From a virus: DNA of 64,000 nucleotides. Within the stretch, counting starts at the first letter, position 1; each line of letters opens with the position of its first letter. Below the pieces are notes generated by a model. It saw only the letters and a list, made by a program, of their open reading frames with translations. It was not told the DNA's origin and made no database searches. Location: IMG/VR virus record IMGVR_UViG_3300036770_004723, positions 62,001 to 126,000 of that record. One strand, given 5' to 3'. Below are positions 19,101 through 26,618 of this stretch, piece after piece. The position numbers and the translations under genes were made by a program.

Positions 19101-19747
19101 TCTCTTAAGATCTGCCCACCTACCAATTGCTGACCTACCTCCAAATTTTCTGTACTAATCCATTTACCTTCAACAGACATAAATGGATGGTTGCCAGTTG
19201 CTTTTACTACATCACCATTAGAAAGTTCAATATGATAAATGTCTTTAGTAACTTGCCCTACTCTAAATGAGTGCGCTAAAGCAGGCTCAATTATTTGTTT
19301 TTCTTCATTGTAAGACCAGACCCATATAGGATCTGATCCTAAAAGGTTTTTAATTTTGCGTACAGATCCATCACAACCTAACACACGAGTATTACCAGAT
19401 AGGCAATCGCCATGAGGGTGGTATTTACCTATGGTATCACCAATAACACGGGCAGATTTTTTAAAATCTGATCCATGTAAATTAAGTTTGTGCATTGCAT
19501 AAATCAAATGCCTGTGTACAGGTTTAAGTCCATCACGAAATTCTGGAACAGCTCTATCTTTTACAACATACTCACCATATTCAAATAAATTTTCTTTTGC
19601 AAAAACAGACATCATTGCAATAGAAATTTTGCTCTGTTTAATCGTGTTAGGTAAAACAAAATCGGTTTTAGTTGCCGGAAGTTTTTTAACTTTTTTTGTT
19701 TTAATTTCACCCAGCTCTACTCTGCCAGTCTTTTTTGTTTTTTTCAT
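16133..19747 (-). CDS. Type II topoisomerase subunit A (GyrA / T4 gp52-like), precursor with two inteins
   Basis: Predicted DNA cleavage-religation subunit, 1204 aa precursor and about 537 aa after splicing. That is close to short phage subunits such as T4 gp52 and lacks the GyrA C-terminal wrapping domain. The breakage core shows GLKPVHRHLIYAM, then SARVIGDTIGKYHPHGD, then AAQRY followed after splicing by TEVRL; this Tyr is the catalytic residue in the family. Downstream GGIAYGV and a coiled-coil tower region follow. The start is ATG at 19747 (GGAAAAGTTT upstream). The Lys-rich N-terminal tail carries TGRVELG, the motif shared with three other phage proteins. A sigma70-type promoter with TATAAT lies 40 bases upstream. 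Both inteins cut residues needed for catalysis. Confidence 0.93.
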   Translation of the reverse strand: MKKTKKTGRVELGEIKTKKVKKLPATKTDFVLPNTIKQSKISIAMMSVFAKENLFEYGEYVVKDRAVPEFRDGLKPVHRHLIYAMHKLNLHGSDFKKSARVIGDTIGKYHPHGDCLSGNTRVLGCDGSVRKIKNLLGSDPIWVWSYNEEKQIIEPALAHSFRVGQVTKDIYHIELSNGDVVKATGNHPFMSVEGKWISTENLEVGQQLVGGQILRESYHKLSLNTHVSCNLHELSGAYLYDDKDTDEIYHHSDGDRENNRPDNIVVLDRSEHASHHGDYIEGLPTAGYLAVRSIKLVKSKKAIPMYDFTVKGNENMLIATGRNSQDNSLRVMLAHNSACYGALVTIANTFPKLAQGRGNWGSPIDNAAAQRYCFTADTLVSSELGLLPIGRIPEVLGKTPKRKLEISLKVESRDGVELATHWLDSGVREIFEVETRLGKIKGTSNEPLLTLDSNLDFSWKTIEDISEGDIVCYKRDPKIKWTKGSKLLNQPDIEGRSSSMKILGLPKKMSSEFATWLGLVISEGSITKHTVQFMNSDKDMVDLFVELTESLFENVHVSVTWREPDGINWAKRPYAQCTINSTHLISFLSANGIFPCVAREKEVPLCVLMSSKVEMVSFLSSLFEGDGSAHASGVTYTSKSSKLLDQLQTILVSKFGLPFAQTKDTLYLCSKLMHDRFQSEIGFLSERKSGNVLNSAYDNQKLSFLPEVVRSYYEDILSKQEDEEGNPIPKYIASMLYGLSGRSMPLTLESLKLWLTQVGKFVGKYFPTFVDKLTNILDKNYFLVPIKRIEYIGDEPTYDLTVPVSNSYTANGMIVHNTEVRLADYAKMFLLDSGYLEVVPRIKNFDDSEDIPLYLPSLLPTMLLIGNEGGIAYGVRACNPSFEIEGVAKLVEIALNKGKVTDEECVKHLRINAPFGSECVSTKEELEDFIKTGRAKAIKYRPKINIDYKNKIIEIVSYAPGFQSEEMVEKKRDKIRELPGVSRWVSDCGDKRPNAGAFGAYYYVVPKRGVDDDGLYDLAEKVKKILTGSQFYNLGLVVNHVDETKTKFAYVNFSNYITQWVKYRIVLEQKYLENVISKRERDIWEYETQMFAVINKDKVLEVMKKALDKDDPDTYAAKTLKIDRERATYIIERKLRSLAKLELNTIKDKLKTAQADIKGWKKDLKNPNPRISSSLSESVNKYIKLMNASIAETKKSAKKKKAKN
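17297..18631 (-). mobile_element. GyrA intein 2 (445 aa, LAGLIDADG endonuclease), after the catalytic Tyr
   Basis: Begins with CFTADTLV directly after AAQRY and ends VSNSYTANGMIVHN before TEVRL. The site between Tyr and Thr is the one used by mycobacterial GyrA inteins. Two LAGLIDADG helices are visible, WLGLVISEGS and FLSSLFEGDGS, spaced about 100 residues apart with acidic residues kept, so the homing endonuclease may be active. Block B is likely GTSNEPLLT (no His, an atypical block B). Block F is PTYDLTVPVSNSYTANG. Confidence 0.93.
18740..19405 (-). mobile_element. GyrA intein 1 (222 aa, HNH endonuclease), in the GKYHPHGD-S motif
   Basis: Begins CLSGNTRVL after GKYHPHGD and ends NSLRVMLAHN before SACYGALV. 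Block B is ATGNHPFMS and block F IPMYDFTVKGNENMLIA. Between them a compact HNH motif replaces the common LAGLIDADG domain: IYHHSDGDRENNRPDNIVV followed by SEHASHH. All the expected His and Asn residues are present, so nuclease activity is plausible. Confidence 0.93.
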
Positions 19748-19782
19748 AAACTTTTCCAGTTCCGTAGATAAATACGTCAAGC

Positions 19783-19841
19783 ATTATACGGGATTAAAAT
19801 TTGAAAATCAATACAAGGCTTTTGACACACCTCGATCAGTT
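19783..19841 (-). promoter_or_regulatory. Sigma70-type promoter with conserved upstream block (GyrA-like gene)
   Basis: On the minus strand: AACTGATCGAGGTGTGTCAA block (19820-19841), TTGATT (19806-19811), 17-bp spacer, TATAAT (19783-19788). One of six copies of this layout in the window. Confidence 0.75.
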
Positions 19842-20260
19842 CACAGTAAACTTGGTAAACCTTTAGGCAATATTACTTTTAAAAAAGCTGTATACAGTGG
19901 ACGATCAAAAGGAGAATTTGAAGAAATATAAGAAATATACGATTTCATATCAGGTAGCTTCAAACAGCTCAAAGTTTTTTCATTTGAAACTTTTATAGCT
20001 TCTTCAGGAATTAAAACAGAATTAGTGTTCAACCAAGCAAGACCTTCTGTGAAGACACGCGGAACCGAACCAATCAATTCATTTGGAGGATATTTTATAA
20101 AAAATCCTTGACTATCTATAATTGTCAAGGCTGCTTGATGTAGTTTTGTATCAGCTAAACATTCAAGCTTTGAATTGTATTCTACTTTAGATTTTACCCA
20201 TGACACATCGTTCTGTAAAACGCCTTGCGAAAAAAACATGTATACGTATTTTTTACTCAT
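19841..20260 (-). CDS. Hypothetical protein (139 aa)
   Basis: Unrecognised. The start is ATG at 20260 with a strong GAGGTG site; the longer TTG reading is rejected. Its stop codon abuts the conserved upstream block of the GyrA promoter. No motif seen. Confidence 0.65.
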   Translation of the reverse strand: MSKKYVYMFFSQGVLQNDVSWVKSKVEYNSKLECLADTKLHQAALTIIDSQGFFIKYPPNELIGSVPRVFTEGLAWLNTNSVLIPEEAIKVSNEKTLSCLKLPDMKSYISYISSNSPFDRPLYTAFLKVILPKGLPSLL

Positions 20261-20268
20261 TAAACACC

Positions 20269-20655
20269 TCAACAAATATTGTATAAACTATTTTGAGTGA
20301 ATGGAAGAAGTGCCATCTTTTTCTTAAAGATTTCTCTTGATCCGTAATTATTTTTTATGTTAGCTCTAATTGATTTAAGATCAAGCAGTGTTTTCGTATC
20401 CCAATCACTAGCTTCAATACTAATGCGATCAAGTACATTTATTATAATGCTGGATACTCTGTTTACTTTTTTAGGCCATACACATTTTATTATATAACCA
20501 CTGTCATCAAGAATAATAAAAGAAAGTTTTTTAACTCTGTGATCTAAATGATTTACCTTCAACCAAAAAACTGAAAGACTACTATTTTGCATGTAGTCTG
20601 GATTCATTTTAAACGGAGTAAAACTCAGATCCACAAGTAAATAGTAGTTTTTCAT
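20269..20655 (-). CDS. Hypothetical protein (128 aa)
   Basis: Unrecognised, basic, mixed alpha/beta protein. ATG with AAAAGAG upstream, seven bases after the GyrB C-terminal fragment. It sits between the two topoisomerase subunit genes and is probably co-transcribed with them. Confidence 0.65.
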   Translation of the reverse strand: MKNYYLLVDLSFTPFKMNPDYMQNSSLSVFWLKVNHLDHRVKKLSFIILDDSGYIIKCVWPKKVNRVSSIIINVLDRISIEASDWDTKTLLDLKSIRANIKNNYGSREIFKKKMALLPFTQNSLYNIC

Positions 20656-20662
20656 AACTCTT

Positions 20663-21403
20663 TTAATCCGATTCAGTTAGACCTAATAGTTTTCTACGTG
20701 CTGAAGCATCTTCACCAACAACAGATTTAAAGAAATCTAGATCTTGTTTTACACTATCATATTCAATCTGAATAAGATTACGGTTAGTTGGATCGAACGC
20801 AATCGCCTCTAAAAGATCTGCGTTAGTTTCTCCCCAACCTTTAGCACGGAATACACTTCCCTTAGGTGCATTCTTAGGCAGCTGCTTTAAACATTCCTCA
20901 AATGAATCACCGCTGTAGTGTTTGCCATCAACCAAAGCATTGTACAAACTTGCTTGAACAACAAACAAACGTCCTTCCCGAATGAAATCTGGAAGCAACT
21001 TATAAAACAGTGCAATCAATAGTGTATTGATGTGTGAACCATCTGCGTCAGCATCTGCAAGTAACAAGCAAACTGCTGCACGTAGATTCTTGGTGCTGAA
21101 TGTTGGATTATCTGCTTTAACATCCAAACTTTTTATATCAACACCGAGACTTGCCAAAATATCTTGAATACGATCATTAGAAAGCAACTTAGGTAAACTA
21201 ACGTTTAAAGCATTCGGAATTTTACCACCGAGTTTCAATACTTCTTGATTGTAACCACGCGCATTCTTAGCGGAATTATGAACTACCGCTCCATTACCTA
21301 AACAGAAATTATGATTCTGCGTTACAGTTAGATCGTATACAGGTACAGGATTATCCAGCTTAATAGTCCGGATCGACCTTACCTTTATTGTTGATGGTGT
21401 CAC
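20663..21403 (-). CDS. Type II topoisomerase subunit B, C-terminal fragment (Int-C plus TOPRIM C-extein)
   Basis: Second half of a fractured GyrB-like subunit. The first 43 residues are a C-terminal split-intein piece ending GNGAVVHN; the rest starts SAKNARGYNQEVLKLGG, which continues the GyrB sequence EGDSAGG-SAK. The TOPRIM metal motif LLADADADGSHINTLL is here. The only start with a good site is GTG at 21403 (AAGGGG six bases upstream); a TTG at 21421 is the alternative. Joined by trans-splicing to the 22636-25809 product, it would give a subunit of roughly 660 aa. It ends soon after TOPRIM, like short phage large subunits. Confidence 0.9.
   Translation of the reverse strand: MTPSTIKVRSIRTIKLDNPVPVYDLTVTQNHNFCLGNGAVVHNSAKNARGYNQEVLKLGGKIPNALNVSLPKLLSNDRIQDILASLGVDIKSLDVKADNPTFSTKNLRAAVCLLLADADADGSHINTLLIALFYKLLPDFIREGRLFVVQASLYNALVDGKHYSGDSFEECLKQLPKNAPKGSVFRAKGWGETNADLLEAIAFDPTNRNLIQIEYDSVKQDLDFFKSVVGEDASARRKLLGLTESD
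21275..21403 (-). mobile_element. Split intein, C-terminal half (GyrB TOPRIM site)
   Basis: 43 residues with block F VPVYDLTVTQNHNF and block G GNGAVVHN, then Ser +1. This is the length usual for natural split-intein C halves (about 35-50 residues). No endonuclease is inside. Confidence 0.88.
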
Positions 21404-21455
21404 ATGAATCCCCTTTAACAATGATAATTTAGACTTTTAATAAATAGGAGTTTAT

Positions 21456-22661
21456 ATGAACCTAATCAAGCTACATGCACAAGTATTAAAATTTCCAAAA
21501 GAGCTTAAAAAGATTCTGACTATGTTTATATCAAACAGAAACAGACGAGGTTGTAATGCTTTGCTTAATAAGCCTAATTCCAATATAGGTAAATTACTAC
21601 GTGATTCGTTTAAGTCCCCTATAAATAAGATTGCTATTTCAGATCTACATACAGCGTTAACAGGTGAAGCTTCTGCCGTATGTTTAAGAAAAGGATGTAC
21701 AAACAAAACAAATTACTGCTATGCCGACCGCAAATTTCGAGCGTGCTGTTCTAAGAAATGTGCAAACATATCAGGTTATACTCAAGCTAAACGTGAAGAA
21801 GTAATGCTTGATCGTCACGGTGTAAAAAACCCATACCAAATGCCTTCTACTAAGAAGAAAATTGAGGAAACTAATCTCAAAAAATATGGCGTAAAAAATC
21901 CTTCTTCGTCTGAAAAAGTAAAGCTTAAACGTAAGAAAACTTTTCAGGATCGTTATGGTATAAATTCACCAATGGAAAGTTCTGAATTTAAAGACAAACA
22001 AAGAGCCGTACTTTTAGAAAATCATGGTGTAGATAATCCAATGAAGTCTTCTAAAATTCGATCTGAAATGTCAGAAAGATTTAGAATGAAGCATGGTGTA
22101 ACTAATCCAATGCAAGTTCAAGAATTCGTAACTAAATCTCAGAAAAACTACGAATTGGCTTGCATTAAAAAGTATGGAGTACGTAATGCAATGCAGTCTC
22201 CAGAAATTCTTAAAATATGGTCCAGTGCGCAATCAAAAAGAACTGAAATTTCACTATGTGGTACAACACTAAATCTACAAGGCTATGAAGAACATGCGTT
22301 AAATTGTCTTTACCGATCAAAACCTTTCAAGTCAATAACTAATGATCCTACAAAGATGCCTCAGGTCAATTACACAATTAACGGTAAGTCGAGGGTGTAT
22401 CTGCCTGATGCTGCAATCAAAATGTTTGATGAATCTATAAGAGTGATCGAAGTAAAAAGCTGGTACACACTATCAAAAAAAGACAACTACTACAAATTTC
22501 GTGCAGCTACTAAATTTTATAACTCAATAGGTGTCGATTTTATTCTTGTAATCGTAGACGACAAAACAGGCGCATTAAAGATCTTATTTAATCCATATAA
22601 AGGGTTAAGATCTTTAATACGCGCAGCGAAAGTTCTTAGCTCAGGCCGTCGAACTTGGTAA
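21456..22661 (+). CDS. Free-standing homing endonuclease, PD-(D/E)XK type, between the gyrB halves
   Basis: 401 aa on the strand opposite to its surroundings. Residues ~120-260 hold six tandem units of the form Y/H-G-V-x-N-P (HGVKNPYQMP, YGVKNPSSSE, YGINSPMESS, HGVDNPMKSS, HGVTNPMQVQ, YGVRNAMQSP), a DNA-binding repeat often seen in phage mobile nucleases. A Cys cluster (CLRKGC, CCSKKC) precedes them. The C-terminal nuclease shows GYEEHALNCL, RVYLPDAAI and VIEVKSWYT, fitting E...PD...ExK. ATG with TAGGAG five bases upstream. The 3' end overlaps the Int-N gene by 26 bases tail to tail. It probably homes to intein-free gyrB. Confidence 0.85.
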   Translation: MNLIKLHAQVLKFPKELKKILTMFISNRNRRGCNALLNKPNSNIGKLLRDSFKSPINKIAISDLHTALTGEASAVCLRKGCTNKTNYCYADRKFRACCSKKCANISGYTQAKREEVMLDRHGVKNPYQMPSTKKKIEETNLKKYGVKNPSSSEKVKLKRKKTFQDRYGINSPMESSEFKDKQRAVLLENHGVDNPMKSSKIRSEMSERFRMKHGVTNPMQVQEFVTKSQKNYELACIKKYGVRNAMQSPEILKIWSSAQSKRTEISLCGTTLNLQGYEEHALNCLYRSKPFKSITNDPTKMPQVNYTINGKSRVYLPDAAIKMFDESIRVIEVKSWYTLSKKDNYYKFRAATKFYNSIGVDFILVIVDDKTGALKILFNPYKGLRSLIRAAKVLSSGRRTW

Positions 22662-25600
22662 TGTGATCTTCTACTGTAAGATCTTTTGCTTTAGTATATT
22701 CACTTCCAGTCAACCACAGATGATCTGGTGTACACAGCCAAACACTGTTATCTTCCAAAGTAACCTCAATAAGTTCATCCACGTATTTAGTTATACGTGG
22801 ATGTTCTAGTAGTGATATCTCAAAAGCGTCTTTTTCAATCGAATAGCTAACTCCTTCACAAACAAAACCTCTTTCATACATATATACAAGTTCTTCGAAA
22901 GTAATTGTATTCCCGTTCGACAATTTTACAGGTGTACTTGCAATAAAACAACCTCCCGCAGAATCGCCCTCCACCAAGTATAATTCGCGTTCATGAGGTT
23001 TGCAGTTTGGTGCTTCATAGAGTTTGACAGGTAAACTGCCTTGACTCTTTTTGACCTCGCTCATTCCTTTCATGACTTTTGCAAGATCTTCACGCGAAGC
23101 AGCAACTTCAGATGCACGTTTAATAATTGCTTTTGCCAGACTTTTGTTTTTCTTAAAGAATTCCGTTAAAGGCTCTGTTAAAAGATCCGTAACTTCATTG
23201 TCAATTTTACTTACAAGTTTATCCTTTACCTGTCCGCTAAACTGAGCGCTGTTCATTTTCCAGTTTATTAAGGCAACGGCACCAACATACAAATCATCTG
23301 GTTTAAATGCGCCAGATTTTTTAGGCATATAATCTTTTAAGGCTTTCGACATAGCTGCACGGAAACCTGTTACGTGTGTACCATGATCAACTGTTGGGCT
23401 ACTGTTTACGTAGCTACGAAATAAATCTGTGTCGTGGTAATTGGACCACTGAATAGCTACCTTTAATCTGCCTGAATCGAATTCGAAAGGCTTACCTATA
23501 CCTTCAAGCTCACGATCTTGTAGAATGTTTCCAATTATACCTGATAAACCTTTATCATTGTAAAATTCTTTGATTTTATTTGTTTCAAGATCGTGTAAAG
23601 TCAAAAGAAGTTTAGGGTTCATGGTACTCATGAACTTTAAATAATCTTCAACTATAGTCGGCTGTAAAATAGCCTGAGTGTATGTTTTTAATTTTTTTGT
23701 TCGGTTAGCGTCAACGCTGATCACACTTTGGTCAGGAACAAAGCGAACAATAGATCCTAAACGTTTATACTTTTTCTTGATAGTAGCTAGATAACCAAAT
23801 TGTTTTTTCAGAAAAGAATCAGAAACTTTTTTAACTTCAGTTATTGCTTTACCACAACTAAAGCCTTGGTAATACCATTGATTTTCACGGCAAGTCCAAA
23901 CTTCAAATTCTTTACTTATAGCATTCAGCGCAGAAATCCCGACACCATGAGTATTACCAACAAACACACCACTAGCTAATAAGTAGGTATGATCATTTTC
24001 AACACTCAGCCCGTATACAGGAACCTTGTCAACTTTTTTGATTTCAACAGAAACAACTTTATGGTTACGTTCTTGAGCTAATGATGCAAGTTCTGAATTC
24101 GAAGAACACGAATCAAAATATTTAGCCAATTCAACACCAGTTTCCCAGTTCGGACTGCCAGCTGTACGATTGTTTTCATACCAATCTTTATCTATATGTC
24201 CTACTTCTGACAAGCAAGCATTCAATGTAATCAAAAAACGAGAATACGCAGTTTGTTTACGTCTGTCTGTGTAATCAGAAACTTTTTGTTTGGCTTCTAA
24301 TCTACGTTGTTTGGCTTCAAGCTTAATTCTTCTGTTTTCAGCCTCTACACCAGTATATAGAAACACATCTGGATTAAGTCCGTGAGCAACACAGTCAACA
24401 AAACGTCCAATCGTAATATATTTTAAAACGGAAGCAGCATTTAAAGTTTTAGCTGATTTTAAAATGGCATAAATTTTGTTGAAGTCTAAGTCCAATAATT
24501 CTTCCTGAGTTAATTTTTGATCAAAAACAAAATTCAAAGCTTTACCTACAATTCGTTTTGCAGTCATGAACTCTGAGTTATCAAAAATCATTGAATTGGC
24601 AGATAGACCAACTTCGTAATCTAACGAATCAAAAAATCTCTGGCCAATTTCTTGTTTCTTATCAAGTCGATCTTGGAAATAAGCAACAGTATCTTCTACG
24701 TACTTTCTGAAAGTAGCAGGCTTATCAAAATAATATTTTAAAGTTGACCAGCTAGGAGCGCCATGAAACCTGTTAGCTTCGTAAAGCTCTTTATTAATTC
24801 GTCCAAATTTTACGAGACAACGGCTACCAATTTTAATTGCTTTGCCTGTAACTTGCTTGAATATAAAATCTGGATCTGTATTTAGCTCTGTAAGCATTTC
24901 AGATTTTAAATGAGCAGTTTCTTTTACGAAATCCATCCAAGCAAACCATTTATCAGGATGTTCTTCATAATGTTCTTTCTGTGTAATCGCTTTTAAATTT
25001 TCATAACGATTATCAGTCTTATCTTCGTTTTCGTGGTGAACGTGAAGATTATCAATATCTTCACCGTTATACTCCATGACGAATCTGTGAACACGACCTA
25101 ATTCACGGCTAACTAAATAGCCATCTTTATCTTGTTTAAAATCCAATGATCTCAAGCTCATACCAGCTTTTAGTTTTTGAGCCTGAACTTTCTTTAAACC
25201 TGTTGTGTAGAATGGATGGTCAACTGTACATTCAATTGTTTCACCGTTATCAAGTTCAATAACTGCAAGTTGATCGACATACTTAGTTATTTGGACATTG
25301 TAACAGGCGTTGATTCCGACTTCACCTGTTTTAGGATCTAAACTAAACACATCGAAAGGTTTAGCGTCATCTTCAAAACGTGAATACAATTCTTCAAAAG
25401 TTGGAGTAGTTCCATCAAGCAACCTGACACGAGTTGATCCTACAAAACAGCCACCAGATGTTTCATAAGCACTACTGTCAAATTTGCCTCCAGCATGTAG
25501 CTCAGTCAGGATTAATGTCAATGCACTAATCTTTTTACCGTCGATCAACTTATCGCCTACAGGGATACCTTGCGCACAATCTGCAATAACGTATTCACCT

Positions 25601-25809
25601 ACTTTATTATTATAAGCAACGTAAATAGCATTGTTACGGCCAGCTTCGTATTCGTCACGGCTGTTTTCAACAGGCTCTTTGATAGCCCGAAACATCATGG
25701 CGTCACCTAATTCACCTAAATACATCGCGACATTGCCACGAACTTTATCTAGACCTAAAAGGGCTTTGATGTCATCTTCATTATATGTTTTAGTTTTTAA
25801 CTTTGCCAT
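22636..25809 (-). CDS. Type II topoisomerase subunit B, N-terminal fragment with one intein and Int-N
   Basis: ATPase half of a GyrB/T4 gp39-like subunit. GHKL motifs: EPVENSRDEYEAGRN (catalytic Glu/Asn helix), ADCAQGIPVG, and LHAGGKFDSSAYETSGG joined after splicing to THGVGISALN. The transducer region follows, with the QTK-loop equivalent probably near GQVKDKLVSK, then LYLVEGDSAGG, the start of TOPRIM. An internal intein occupies residues 122-620 (counted from the TTG-extended reading). The last 104 residues form a split-intein N half ending at a stop codon, not GyrB sequence. The start is ATG at 25809. Activity needs both cis- and trans-splicing. Confidence 0.93.
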   Translation of the reverse strand: MAKLKTKTYNEDDIKALLGLDKVRGNVAMYLGELGDAMMFRAIKEPVENSRDEYEAGRNNAIYVAYNNKVGEYVIADCAQGIPVGDKLIDGKKISALTLILTELHAGGKFDSSAYETSGGCFVGSTRVRLLDGTTPTFEELYSRFEDDAKPFDVFSLDPKTGEVGINACYNVQITKYVDQLAVIELDNGETIECTVDHPFYTTGLKKVQAQKLKAGMSLRSLDFKQDKDGYLVSRELGRVHRFVMEYNGEDIDNLHVHHENEDKTDNRYENLKAITQKEHYEEHPDKWFAWMDFVKETAHLKSEMLTELNTDPDFIFKQVTGKAIKIGSRCLVKFGRINKELYEANRFHGAPSWSTLKYYFDKPATFRKYVEDTVAYFQDRLDKKQEIGQRFFDSLDYEVGLSANSMIFDNSEFMTAKRIVGKALNFVFDQKLTQEELLDLDFNKIYAILKSAKTLNAASVLKYITIGRFVDCVAHGLNPDVFLYTGVEAENRRIKLEAKQRRLEAKQKVSDYTDRRKQTAYSRFLITLNACLSEVGHIDKDWYENNRTAGSPNWETGVELAKYFDSCSSNSELASLAQERNHKVVSVEIKKVDKVPVYGLSVENDHTYLLASGVFVGNTHGVGISALNAISKEFEVWTCRENQWYYQGFSCGKAITEVKKVSDSFLKKQFGYLATIKKKYKRLGSIVRFVPDQSVISVDANRTKKLKTYTQAILQPTIVEDYLKFMSTMNPKLLLTLHDLETNKIKEFYNDKGLSGIIGNILQDRELEGIGKPFEFDSGRLKVAIQWSNYHDTDLFRSYVNSSPTVDHGTHVTGFRAAMSKALKDYMPKKSGAFKPDDLYVGAVALINWKMNSAQFSGQVKDKLVSKIDNEVTDLLTEPLTEFFKKNKSLAKAIIKRASEVAASREDLAKVMKGMSEVKKSQGSLPVKLYEAPNCKPHERELYLVEGDSAGGCFIASTPVKLSNGNTITFEELVYMYERGFVCEGVSYSIEKDAFEISLLEHPRITKYVDELIEVTLEDNSVWLCTPDHLWLTGSEYTKAKDLTVEDHITKFDGLS
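22639..22950 (-). mobile_element. Split intein, N-terminal half (GyrB TOPRIM site)
   Basis: 104 residues beginning CFIASTPVKLSNGN (block A) after EGDSAGG, with block B LCTPDHLWL and ending KFDGLS at the stop codon. Length and blocks match natural split-intein N halves (about 100 residues). Its partner is at 21275-21403. Confidence 0.9.
23953..25449 (-). mobile_element. GyrB intein in the GHKL G-motif (499 aa, HNH plus helix repeats)
   Basis: Begins CFVGSTRVRL after ETSGG and ends HTYLLASGVFVGN before THGVG. Block B is CTVDHPFYT. An HNH nuclease is embedded: VHRFVMEYNGEDIDNLHVHH, then NRYENLKAI and EHYEEH. Further on two units resemble homing-endonuclease-associated repeats: YEANRFHGAPSWSTLKYYF and YENNRTAGSPNWETGVELAK. 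The penultimate residue is Gly rather than the usual His. Some inteins tolerate this change, but cleavage may be slower. Confidence 0.9.
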
Positions 25810-25814
25810 CAAGG

Positions 25815-26174
25815 TTAACCTTCTATAAATCTTTCACTGAGAATTCTAATGCAAGTCTGTGTGACTATTTCATTTTTTTCTGGAAGAATATTTGAATTCA
25901 AATTCAAAACAAGTTCAGCATATTCTTTTAATATATCAGGATCAGTAATATCATTTATGGCTATTTCTGAAAAATTACTATCCATTGCTGTTACTTTAAA
26001 CAGCATTTTAGAATTAAGGCCATCACCATTTAAAGTAATAAGGAAAAAACAAGAATTTCTTTTTACTACACGAAAAATTTCCTTTTTTAATTCTTCGATA
26101 AGTTCTATGTGTTTACTTATAAAACTATGTGCTTCCAGTTCGGCAGCTTTGACCTTTCCTATTAACCAAGACAT
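25815..26174 (-). CDS. Hypothetical protein (119 aa)
   Basis: Unrecognised helical protein, five bases upstream of the GyrB-like start. Its own start overlaps the end of the 140-aa gene by 13 bases. No Cys, membrane or nucleotide-binding motif seen. Confidence 0.62.
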   Translation of the reverse strand: MSWLIGKVKAAELEAHSFISKHIELIEELKKEIFRVVKRNSCFFLITLNGDGLNSKMLFKVTAMDSNFSEIAINDITDPDILKEYAELVLNLNSNILPEKNEIVTQTCIRILSERFIEG

Positions 26175-26584
26175 ATATTTTTGCCTATACGAGAAATAAG
26201 GTTTTTAGTTTTTTGTGTTACGTCGTTAATTATTTTTTCAGCGTTGTATCCACCGTCCTCAAGTCTTTTTACTAAAGGATTAAGAATATCTATAGCCGCT
26301 AAGAATCCGTTTTGTTTTTGTTCTAAAAGGGATAACTCAAGAGCGTAGGTAGATACAACAAATTCATGGTAGCATTTATCTTCTGGATCTAAATTAGATC
26401 CATTTATTAATCTAATAGATTTTAGATTATCTTGATTTAGACGAAAGATTGCTTTCTCTGTTTCTAGCAGATTAAGTTTATTTAAAAGTAAATGGTTTGA
26501 TAGAGTGGAGTAAATAGAGGAAATTTCCATAGAAGAGTTCAATATACAGTCTATATCATTAGAAAGCCCTAACAAATTTTCCAT
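26162..26584 (-). CDS. Hypothetical protein (140 aa)
   Basis: Unrecognised, helical and Leu-rich; residues 40-100 could form a short coiled coil. ATG preceded by GGGAGAAAAATT. First gene after a strong bidirectional hairpin, so a new transcript probably starts upstream. Confidence 0.65.
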   Translation of the reverse strand: MENLLGLSNDIDCILNSSMEISSIYSTLSNHLLLNKLNLLETEKAIFRLNQDNLKSIRLINGSNLDPEDKCYHEFVVSTYALELSLLEQKQNGFLAAIDILNPLVKRLEDGGYNAEKIINDVTQKTKNLISRIGKNICLG

Positions 26585-26618
26585 AATTTTTCTCCCGAAA
26601 AAAGATTAGTACAAGCAC

